Below, one piece after another: positions 38,701 to 46,548 of a stretch of 64,000 bases of DNA. Made by a program: the position numbers and the translations under genes. The notes beneath the pieces are model-generated. The model searched no databases. It was not told the DNA's origin and saw only the letters and a list, made by a program, of their open reading frames with translations. This DNA comes from Pieris napi. Lineage: Eukaryota > Arthropoda > Insecta > Lepidoptera > Pieridae. Position 1 is the stretch's first letter. The number at the start of each line of letters is the position of its first letter. The stretch is taken from assembly GCF_905475465.1 (NCBI RefSeq), contig NC_062252.1:3162001-3226000 (forward strand), given 5' to 3'.

Positions 38701-41272
38701 AAGACGTAACATCGCGCAATGCGAGTTCTAAGCTGTAAATTTAGGCGCTTGTCATTTTGCAAATGCAAATTTTTATTTTTACCTAGAGTCATATATTATT
38801 ATTTTATTATATTATTATCTTACGATGCAGTTTTTTACAAAAATATTTTTTTATGAAAAAGACCACGTGGTTGTGAGTGGTTTTTATACTAAAAAAAATC
38901 AGATTTCTGTAATTCGTAAAATAATTTTAGTTTATTCTATACGGCAAGTCACCTACTTGCCGTATAGAATATGGTTCTGTGTCTGACACAAGCTGTTGGC
39001 TTTTTTGGTCTATGGTATGCCGGTTTCCTCACGATGTATTTCGTTTTCTCTCTCCTAGATCTTTAGATGCGCATACAGTATAGTCCATTGCTGCACAGTT
39101 GGTTTGCATCCAAGACCTCAGGAATGAGAGTCGCACGCTGAATTCCCTAGCTCAACACCAATCCTTTTTATCCTGTAAATAACAAAACCTTTTAAGTATT
39201 AAAAGTAAGTAAAGTAGTAAAACCATAGTTTTTCCTACATCTATAATTTTTATATCTTGGACTTGGATACTTTATAAAAAATAATTAAAACAGTGGCACT
39301 ACAACCGTTTTAGGTCTGGGCCTCAGATTTCTGTATCTGTTTCACGACCATTTGTAAATCTACAAGTGGGTGATCAGCCTCCTGTTATACACGCCGTCTA
39401 CTATTTTAAAGCCTATGGCAAGCCGGTTTCCTCGCATTGTTTTCCTTCACCGTTCGAGCACATAGATCGTAACTGTATTATGTGCACAGCTAGGGATAGA
39501 ACCTATACGGCCTTAGGGATGAGAGTCGAACACTGAAGCCGTTTAAAAATAATATCATCATCAATAAATCTGAAATACATTTATTTATTTAATTGCGTTG
39601 AAAAAGTCAGTAAAAATTTGCTTGGAAAAAAGGGATATTACCTTTAGCCTTTATAATATTTTGTATTTCTGTTTACCTTAGTTGTGTTTTCCCTCTTAGG
39701 CGCGAAACACACAGAAAAGGCGTAAGGTGAAGGCGCGGCGCAGGCACCTTGCCGCTTCAAAACGCGTCAATACAAAATATACGTAAGCGGCACGTTGTTA
39801 ATTATACTCAAGCGGCGTGGCACAGGCACGCCGTTTCGTCGTCTGTTCCGAGTCGCTAGCTGTCGCGACTAGAGTGGAATTTCGCATCTTCGTCATCTGA
39901 AGAGGAAGACATACTATCATGATAAAGTCAGCCTGCGTAATGACTCTTTGTGCCTTATCTGTTCCACGCCGGCTCTGCGCCTGCGCCGCGCCTTCACCTT
40001 ACGCCTTTTCTGTACGTTTCGCGCCTTAAACATTATCTTATATGTAGCGCAATTTAAGGACACGTCTAATTATAACATATATTACTTTTTATATGTGTAT
40101 TGTGATGAGTCTCCATGTTTCCTTTATTAAATAAAAACATAACATACAGAATTGTATTAGAAGCTACAAAGTATGGCTATACAGCTATAGTTTTCCTTAT
40201 CTAAAAAAAACCAGGGTAGGTATAGTTTTAAAATTAAACTTAGTGATTAAATTATCAATTGAGATTTTGCAAAGAAAATACATTTATTAATAGAAAATCA
40301 GTATGGCTTAATGAAAGCTTAGTTTCTGTATTTAAGTAACTTTTACAGTGATAATCTGGACCTGAGCAAAGTGACCATAATAAGGCTTTATGTACATGGG
40401 TTTACAAAGACAGTAAAATCTCGACGGTCATATTTTTCGAGGTCTAATTTGTTTGGTAAGTTCTTCACAAGATTTTTTTAACATTATGGCCTGGTAACGA
40501 GACCTTTATGCTTTTTTCGGGTTATCCAAATGTTTCATTTGTTTATAAACATTATAACACTTGATTTTCAGCAAATTACACAGGTAGGCGGTAGGTATCA
40601 CTAAGGGCCGGCGCCCATTATCGGCATCTGAAAGGAAAAGGATCCTTCGGCATCCTACATGCAAGCGCACACTATCGGCAATTATGCTTTGGCATGCTGC
40701 AACGTTCTTAGGGATGACGAAGCGTCCTTAAGGATGCAGCACCGTCCTGTAGTGCCGAAGCGTCTCAATATCTATTGTATCTAATATTATCTCAAACTAT
40801 CCCCCGAGTGTTGCCTCGGCGCCGGCGGCGTCTCTAAGGTTGCCGAAGCATCCCGAAGCATTCTCAAGGCTGCCGATACACTGCATACCGAAGCGGTATT
40901 TTTGTTATTACAACCACATATTATTGGAAATTTCTACTTTATAGCCATTATGTTATAGTATATTGCTATTTGCCACCTAAAATCCTCAGTCGTACCGATG
41001 CCGATAATGGGCGCCGGCCCTTACTTCTATTGCCTCTATGCCTTAATTGACGCATTATTCACATTGGAAGACACAGATAACAAACTTTTTATATCACACA
41101 GTAGTGATATAGTCTATGACTTTTTTCAGCACAACTAGGCGGAGTATTTAATATATTCTTCGGTTGCAGTATTCTGACTGTATTAGAACTACTGTTTCTA
41201 TTGAGAAGATATATTCGCGAGCGGCGCCTGGCTACACATCAACAGCGTGAAACTTGGCCCTTTACTCGTTAA
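29719..41272 (+). CDS. ppk-like: Pickpocket-type DEG/ENaC sodium channel, ten exons
   Basis: Exons: 29719-29789, 30994-31194, 32473-32664, 33167-33268, 33862-34003, 34626-34822, 36041-36174, 37997-38105, 40349-40455, 41130-41272. All junctions are GT/AG, phases match throughout, and the total of 1398 nt gives 465 aa, within the usual size of insect ppk subunits. Exon 1 has the gating HG motif (AQFHGAARL). Exon 2 has TM1 (WLIAHLIFIFCSVAVVYV) and FPTIAVCP. Exon 3 has the FPPS...LPQL...C region. Exon 4 reads CSWRGRD...GFCCIFN. Exons 5-6 carry the GL..I..., P and LR.CY segments. Exon 7 has YCMFEC, CKC and PICG. Exon 8 has CQCPLACE. Exon 10 has GGVFNIFFGCSILTVLELLF, which is TM2 with the G-x-S selectivity filter, then a short basic tail. 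These are membrane cation channels of sensory neurons and epithelia; the exact paralogue is not resolvable here. Exon 1 is the least certain: an in-frame ATG at 29686 or a further upstream exon (AG at 29704-29705) is possible. Confidence 0.9.
30720..30900. mobile_element. LINE-type 3' tail in ppk intron 1
   Basis: Contains GGGTGCGTTGCCGGCCTTTG and GAGTCGATTCCACAGTTCGC, typical of lepidopteran non-LTR 3' regions, but from a different family than the other tails in the window. Confidence 0.55.
31500..31844 (-). mobile_element. Helitron-like element, type 1, in ppk intron 2
   Basis: The reverse strand starts TCTAATATATAAAATTCTCG and ends with a hairpin GGCAAAACAACGTTTGCC then GGGTCAGCTAG. The 5' TC, 3' hairpin and CTAG terminus are the Helitron signature. 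It lacks coding sequence. Confidence 0.8.
32887..33164 (+). mobile_element. Palindromic-end MITE, copy 3, abutting ppk exon 4
   Basis: It begins TTTTGACGTGACAACGTC and ends GACGTTGTCACGTTCAACTA...ACAACCGATTTTTTTT. The last T of the element is directly followed by the AG acceptor (33165-33166) of ppk exon 4. The GC-rich interior gives an open frame (32894-33166) with no protein-like features. Confidence 0.8.
33353..33715 (-). mobile_element. Helitron-like element, type 2, in ppk intron 4
   Basis: The reverse-strand 3' end is GCCACAGCAACGCTTGGCCG then GTCAGCTAGT. The body is shared with 12672-13196. Confidence 0.7.
34257..34618 (+). mobile_element. Palindromic-end MITE, copy 4, abutting ppk exon 6
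   Basis: TTTTTGACGTGATAACGTCT opens the element; GACGTTATCACGTAATCATC and CAACCAATATTTTTTTTT close it. Only seven bases (ending in CAG) separate its T-run from ppk exon 6. It is almost identical to 5236-5617 in the opposite orientation, which suggests recent movement. Confidence 0.8.
34858..35167 (+). mobile_element. Helitron-like element, type 1, in ppk intron 6
   Basis: It starts TCTAATATATAAAATTCTCG and ends GCAAAACGACGTTTGCCGGA then TCAGCTAG. It is in the opposite orientation to the copy at 31500-31844. Confidence 0.8.
35500..35931. mobile_element. TTA-flanked MITE in ppk intron 6
   Basis: Inverted ends GGGGCCATCCATAAAGTACG and CGTACTTTATGGGTGGCCCC, with TTA at 35497-35499 and 35932-35934. 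The element contains C-runs and repeated GTCACA/TGTGAC motifs. The target duplication fits Harbinger, but no transposase is present to confirm it. Confidence 0.8.
36820..36965 (+). mobile_element. LINE ORF2 C-terminal fragment in ppk intron 7
   Basis: One frame reads RKPRTHYFKKSIKYEGVQLF then NQLPSKIRLTNSKRALK, the C-terminal tail found in Jockey/CR1-like LINE ORF2 proteins. Confidence 0.65.
37265..37905 (+). mobile_element. 5'-truncated LINE, family E, with two tandem 3' tails, in ppk intron 7
   Basis: 37275-37703 encodes the C-terminal part of a non-LTR reverse transcriptase protein (QLYKAQIRPHMEYCSHLWAG; LDRIQRRAVRIVDD; CIFYRIYHGECSEELFGLIP). The 3' tail AGGCCGGCAACGCACTCGCG...GTTTGCCCCC and an A-run follow, and a second partial tail with its own A-run ends at 37905. 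This is the longest family E copy in the window. Confidence 0.88.
38367..38792 (-). mobile_element. RTE-like LINE ORF C-terminal fragment in ppk intron 8
   Basis: The reverse frame of 141 aa contains ARCYVFSVLLYGVESWTLT, KLEAFEMWVYRRMLKISWTD, KLEYFGHVLRNSKKYELLQL and GRRRPGRRRTSWLKNLRQWF. These are the post-RT motifs of RTE-clade elements. It is open over this stretch but lacks the endonuclease and RT. Confidence 0.85.
38934..38970. repeat. Perfect hairpin, 16-bp stem and 5-nt loop
   Basis: ATTCTATACGGCAAGT, CACCT, then ACTTGCCGTATAGAAT. It sits at the edge of a reverse-oriented SINE and includes part of the SINE's CACCTACTTGCC motif. Confidence 0.85.
38950..39170 (-). mobile_element. SINE family A, reverse, in ppk intron 8
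   Basis: Contains ATGCCGGTTTCCTCACGATG and GACCTCAGGAATGAGAGTCG, the complement of the family A head and body. It is internally shortened. Confidence 0.7.
39293..39545 (-). mobile_element. SINE family A, reverse, in ppk intron 8
   Basis: Contains GGCCTCAGATTTCTGTATCT, GGTGATCAGCCTCCTG and GCCGGTTTCCTCGCATTG, followed by the tRNA-like head (GGATGAGAGTCGAACACTGA). Confidence 0.75.
39699..40025. mobile_element. TTA-flanked GC-rich MITE in ppk intron 8
   Basis: Inverted ends GGCGCGAAACACACAGAAAA and TTTTCTGTACGTTTCGCGCC extend for about 50 bp. TTA lies at 39696-39698 and 40026-40028. Confidence 0.8.
40603..41022. mobile_element. MITE with AAGGGCCGGCGCCCATTATC ends in ppk intron 9
   Basis: The left end AAGGGCCGGCGCCCATTATC is matched in reverse by GATAATGGGCGCCGGCCCTT. 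The direct duplication appears to be ACT (40600-40602 and 41023-41025). The interior is rich in imperfect GCATCC/GGATGC repeats. Confidence 0.8.
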
Positions 41273-41379
41273 CTGTATTTAAATAAGTGTATTATATCAC
41301 ATTAGGTCTATGTCTACCATATAAGCGTTGACAACCACACGTAACATTATCTTTATGTATAATTTTTCTCTGTATATTT

Positions 41380-41490
41380 GTACTGAAACCCCTAAACCGA
41401 TGTTGGTGAAATGTTTTGTGTGTGTTCAAGTGGATTCGAGAGGTTTAGATTTACGTGTGTAACGGACAACGTCTGTCGGTTCTGCTAGTA
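41380..41490 (+). mobile_element. Helitron-like 3' end, type 3
   Basis: GGACAACGTCTGTCGGTTCT then GCTAGT. The ACAACGTCTGTCGG hairpin-like segment and CTAG end match a Helitron terminus; a related end is at about 19819. Confidence 0.6.
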
Positions 41491-42240
41491 ATCAATAATA
41501 GCCATACATTGTAAGATTATCATTTATTTTATATTCATAGCACGTCGGAAAACAGTATTTATAAGGCTTATAGAAGGAAACATTAATTTCGTTTTTAATA
41601 ATACAAATCTTATAATTTGTTTAAAGGAAAAACTTGACTACTAAACTGACCAATTTGTAATGATATAACGTCTCCCGATGACCAAATACTTGATATATCA
41701 ATCAAAAGTAAAGAAAAATCAAAAGATCAATAAAATACATCAAGTAGACATTATTGTATAAATGATTTATATCGTACTAAAAATTTCATACTGGAGAGAT
41801 GGTATCCATTGATTTGATAGTATTGGCAACGCGTGATTTAGCAAAAACGTAATTCGTTTTGTACGTGAGTGTAATCACATTTGCCGAAGATTGATTCCGC
41901 ATCGCCATCGTTATTCCCGCATCTATCATATTTCTGTATAATAGGAAAATACTATATTCCAATAATTACACAGTAAAACTGTGGAAGCATATATTATCCA
42001 GTAAATAAATACTTTTCTACGCTCATATCATTCATTCTTATCCAAAACTGATCAAAATAAATTTTAAACTAAGAAAAGTTTTTCAACAAATAAAATTTAG
42101 TACCACATGGGGCAATGTCAAACCCAAAAATAGTTGGGACATATTATTAGAAGCATATTTATCAATGGGTTAACCGGACGGTACTCGAGTGCATACTCTA
42201 TGACAACGAGGAAGAACCGCTTAATCTCTATAGCATATTA
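41491..42240. other. No gene seen
   Basis: AT-rich sequence downstream of the ppk stop codon. No strong AATAAA closely follows the stop codon, so the ppk 3' end is undefined. Confidence 0.4.
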
Positions 42241-42254
42241 TAAATTCTCTGTGG

Positions 42255-42500
42255 CAGCGCACGCCCGCTTCAGCGCATGCGCGGTATGTCATTAGTTTTG
42301 GCGCCATTCAACACTGTCATTTGTTCGCAATATTATAAATAGTGAATTAATTATTTATATAGTTTAACAATTTGTGAGATAAGTTTTATTCTCGAATATC
42401 ATATAATTATGAAAAAATATCTACGCGCGATATTTCAGATAATGTGACGGAAAATACTAAGTCGAGATTATATGATATGGAAACTACGCAAACGAGAGAA
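42255..42500 (+). promoter_or_regulatory. Possible orphan promoter / first exon with a perfect NRF1 site
   Basis: 42273-42282 is GCGCATGCGC, the palindromic NRF1 consensus, within a locally CpG-rich patch followed by TTTGGCGCCATTCAACACTG. About 160 bp downstream an open segment reads NVTENTKSRLYDMETTQTRE and ends in a GT (AGAAG|GTATTT near 42502). No second exon is identified, so this may be a decayed or displaced promoter. Confidence 0.3.
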
Positions 42501-42509
42501 GGTATTTCT

Positions 42510-43041
42510 TCGGTTTTTCTATACCTACATATATCACTACGTAAAGCAACTTTTATAATAATTTGTGTTGTTTTGTATTATATATATAAAATACCCCTAA
42601 AACAAACCGGGCTATATTTTTATTACCCTCCTAATAAAATTGTATGATAAAAGTCGGTCAGCGCAAAACAATAACAAAGGTTCAGTTACAGGATCAAACT
42701 GAGCGGAACTCGCAAATATTTTATTTCAATAAGGAAAAACACGAGCAACGCTGAACAATTTAGCTGGGGTATATAATATATGAATACGTATAAAAGTGAG
42801 TTATGTTTAAAGGCCGCAGAGGCTGTCATATTTTGATCTATTTATGAATTACAGCGTTCTATATTAAAGTGATATAGCGTGTTAAGAGTATTTACACACA
42901 ACTTTACATTAATAATGTTATTGAAAAATTTAATCGAATTTTTGTGTTGTCGAAGAAACATGCTAACTAGAATATATTGAAAACGGTCCTGATATAATTT
43001 AATGGAATATTTCTCTTTAATACCAACATAAAGTTTGTAAT
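42510..43041. other. No gene seen
   Basis: AT-rich, no recognised elements. Confidence 0.45.
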
Positions 43042-43308
43042 CGACGACTCATTGGTCTAGTGGTTAGTACCCCTGACTGCGAATCCATGGATCCCGGGTT
43101 CGATCCCCGGCTGAGACAAACATCGATGTGATGAGCATTTGGTGTTGTGCTTAGGTCTTGGGAGTTTAAATATGTATTTATATATCTATCTATAGTATGT
43201 ATATATATCCGTTGCCTAGTACCCATAACACAAGCTTCACTAGCTTAGCATGGGACTAGGTCAATTGGTGTGAATTGTCCAATCATAAAAATAAAAAAAA
43301 TAAAAAAA
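43042..43308 (+). mobile_element. tRNA-derived SINE, family B
   Basis: The head is tRNA-like with box A (TTGGTCTAGTGGTTAG) and box B (GGGTTCGATCCCC). The unrelated body contains TTGGTGTTGTGCTTAGGTCT and TTAGCATGGGACTAGGTCAA, and it ends in AAAAATAAAAAAAATAAAAA. The head does not fold as a functional tRNA and the tail is retroposon-like. Confidence 0.85.
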
Positions 43309-43330
43309 TAATCTCATATATATGAGATTA
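43309..43330. repeat. 22-bp perfect palindrome at a SINE tail
   Basis: TAATCTCATAT followed by its own complement, directly after the A-rich SINE tail. Confidence 0.85.
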
Positions 43331-43496
43331 CTTTACCTTTATAATTTATATAATACCATATAATGTGGAATTTGCAATTGTATTTGTACAAGTGTAGGAT
43401 TGTAAAGATGTAATTTCTACATAATAATTATTAATGTTTTGAGATTATGGTTCAGTATAACAAAGCCATTTAATTTTTACCAAAGAAATATATATG

Positions 43497-43765
43497 TTAA
43501 CGTAAAATTGTAAAAACCGTTAGATTGTAATCTATCGGTTATCGGTTATCGGTATTCGGTAGATTGTACTACACTAACTTAGTTATCATTCAAACTTCTT
43601 TGGTCAATTACAGATTAATTTTACTTCCCAACAATTTCATATAACTACCGAATAATAATACGTTAATTTGTAAGCAGTTCGTTGAGGTTCACAATCTTTC
43701 GACAGTTTACAATCTCGCGAGATAGATTACAATCTAACGGTTTTTACAATTTTACGGTGACATAT
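43497..43765. mobile_element. MITE with long inverted repeats, copy 2 (left arm partly replaced)
   Basis: It shares CGTAAAATTGTAAA, the AACTTCTTTGGTCAATTACA core (inverted relative to copy 1) and the CTCGCGAGATAGATTACAAT right arm with 13569-13890. Part of the left arm is replaced by short ATCGGTT repeats. Confidence 0.8.
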
Positions 43766-45156
43766 ATATATATATAAAGCTATATTGCAACGTTTCATGC
43801 ATTCGTCGCTTTTTATTTTGAGGGGTTAGGAGGATAGCTTTTGCACTTTCGTATAGAAAGTCCAAAGGTAGTCCAGGGTTTGAATATTTGTAAAAAAAAA
43901 TTTCAACGGCCCACTTAAAGGGTAGCCCATAGTTGGATCAGATTTGCGGCATTTGGTCAAGAACTGTCGGCAATTTGGTTCAAGTCTTAGTGCAAAAAAA
44001 CGAAAAACAAGATGGCCGTTTGACAATCCCACACATCCAAAAACGACGTCTGGGTACCGTCATCGCTGAAGTTTTGCAAGGCTTCTTCTATTCGGTTGCG
44101 TAATCAGAAATAGCTGTCCCGATCTCTGTCTTCAACTAATAATAATAAACCCTCATGTATTATCATGAAATATTGTTCATACATATCAAACATTTTGTAT
44201 GAACTAAAAGTTTCATACAAATGTGCGTGTTCGTTCTATACTCTTTTGAGACCTGGCCGTAATTAGAAGCATTAATTTACTGTTTTGATATGTATACAGT
44301 GTACCAACATGAATAAATGCTATTTTGATTTGATTTTGATAGCATGACGTGTACACACTGATTTTAATATTTCAATTCATGTTTCGAGGTCTTTGAAAAT
44401 AATAAATATACGAAAACCTATACTGCTGAACACGAGATCATTGTAAATTAAAAGCAATTAGCATTCAGGATTAATTATGTAAGAAACAATGTTTTCGGCA
44501 ATAATGATATAATATTTTGCTTCTCAAATTATACAATTGCATGTATCACGCAACAGATTCCTGTGCGCGTACGCATGATTTGTATTATCCGTAACAAAGT
44601 AAATAACGATATGGAATTATAATTACGTCGGTCTTCAACTCCGTGGCTAAATTGGTCACTTGGTATCTTTAAGTCGTTGGTTTGATTCTTCTAAAAATAG
44701 TAATTGTTTTTTTTTTCGCTTGATATGCCTACACACAAATACAGTGTTTATAATATACTTAACCTACCTTAAGTTTAACTTAGGCAAGGAGAGCTCTGAC
44801 ATCTGAGCTCCTCAGTGGAATAAATTGTGAATCATAAGTTTTTATAAGTGTTTAAGTTATACTAAACTGTTAAGTGTTACTTAACCAATTTTTACTTAGT
44901 TTACTACTTTCTTTGATATATATAGTTGAATAAAATCATTTTAATGTTACCAATCGCAAATTAGTACTTAACTATATGTAAAGTTTTATTTAATGGCGTA
45001 AAAAGAACATAAGTAAGTTAGTAATAATCTGTAAATCTTTCTCAATAAATAAAATAAAAATAAATATCGCAATACAGTGAAGAAGTTAGTTATCTAAAGA
45101 TACACGGGCACAGGGACCAAACTTTTTAAATTTGTTTTAACTCTCTATTTCAGAGC
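43766..45156. other. No gene seen
   Basis: A reverse open frame at 43826-44032 (PNCRQFLTKCRKSDPTMGYP) looks protein-like but is not recognised and has no splice context. 44628-44695 resembles a decayed tRNA-like SINE head. Confidence 0.4.
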
Positions 45157-45455
45157 AGTGTTGTCATAGTGGCTTTAGCGTGCGACTCTCATCCCTGAGA
45201 TCGTAGGTTCGAACCCCGGCTTGCACGTACAAGTGCACCAACGGACTTTCTATGTGGGCATTTAACATTCGCTCGAGCGTTGAAGAAAAACATCGTGAGG
45301 AAACCGACATGTCTTATACCCAAAAAGTCGACGGCATGTGTCAGATACAGCAGGCTGATCACCTAATTGCGTATTAGATTGAAAAAAAATGATCTTGAAA
45401 CAGATTCAGACATCTGAGGCCCAGACCTAAGGAGGTTGTAGCGCCACTGATTTAT
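45157..45455 (+). mobile_element. SINE family A, full length
   Basis: The head is GTTGTCATAGTGGCTTTAGC with box B GGTTCGAACCCC. The body contains AAAAGTCGACGGCATGTGTC, GGCTGATCACC and TCTGAGGCCCAGACC. Confidence 0.85.
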
Positions 45456-45852
45456 TTATTTTTTAATTTTCTATTTATCTTCTTTTAATTAATTATTATT
45501 ACTATGTAGTTTAAGAATATTGTCATTGTTTAAATTGTTAGAAATTTGAGTTTTATAATCTCACAAACGACCGTATTAATTTACAAACACCATACGTACC
45601 TACTTGGCTAATCGTTGATTCATTTTAATGCAATAGAATATTTTATTTAAAAAAAAAAGAGTGGCGGAGAGTTTATTGCCAGTTCTCTTCCGTTCTCCGC
45701 CCTTGATTCGAGAACTGGCAGTAAATGTAAAAATAGAAGCATTTAATGTATATTTCTTTTTTTTGACGTTCATAAGAGTGCATTGTGTTACCTACATGAA
45801 TAAATGATTTTTGTTTCTTTGTTTATTAAGTACTTAACGAAGGGTAAAATTA

Positions 45853-46025
45853 TTAACTGAAGTATTTCCGACCCAGTTGTACTTAGGGTCCTTCAAGACA
45901 AGAGCGTACCAATTCTTAAAAGGCCGGCAACGCACTTGCGAGCCTTCTGGCCATGTGAGCGTCCATGGGCGGCGGTATCACTGAACCTCAGGTGAGCCTC
46001 CTGCTCGTATGCCTCCTATTACATA
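45853..46025 (+). mobile_element. LINE fragment with 3' tail, family E
   Basis: ACTGAAGTATTTCCGACCCA, CTTCAAGACAAGAGCGTACC and AGGCCGGCAACGCACTTGCG, ending in GCCTCCTATTACATAAAA. Confidence 0.8.
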
Positions 46026-46548
46026 AAAAATATTATTAAAGATTAATTTAATATTCTATATATACATACTTAATTTCTTTACAATTTTAAAGGAAGCACG
46101 ACAAAATTGTCGTGCCGTGTTTAATATATAAAATATATTTTAATTGTAATAAAGATAATACCGTTACTATAACGATATCTTTATATTATGTTCGCAGAGT
46201 GAGTTCACAGTAGCGATATTGTGTATCTTATGTATTTCATATTATATATTTTGTAATATTTCATTTATTTTTCAACATTATCACATTGGTTTAGTATTTT
46301 TGTGAAAAAATAAATAAACTTCCTTTTTTTCCTTGATTTGCATAGATTCTTATTAACTATTCTAATAGCATCATATAGACATAAATAACTTAAACAATTA
46401 AAATATAGCATAGTCAAATATAAATACAATTATAAATCAGATCCTACAATCATCTACAATATTAATTGTTATATTTCCGTTTACAATTTGTGCTAAAATT
46501 AGTCTGAATAGTGATTATTTGTGCATTTTAGTTTTAGAACTATTCACG
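46026..46548 (+). promoter_or_regulatory. Upstream region of Kazal paralogue 1
   Basis: AT-rich. A TATA-like TATAAAT at 46431-46437 lies 112 bp before the start codon. No clear initiator can be fixed. A 15-bp inverted pair (GCACGACAAAATTGTCGTGC) lies near 46095. Confidence 0.3.

Noticed and set aside
38367..38792. Host gene on the reverse strand within the ppk gene
   Set aside because: The motifs (LLYGVESWTLT, YFGHVLRN, WLKNLRQWF) are RTE-type LINE sequence.
43042..43115. tRNA gene
   Set aside because: It has A and B boxes but no proper anticodon stem, and it continues into a SINE body with an A-rich tail.
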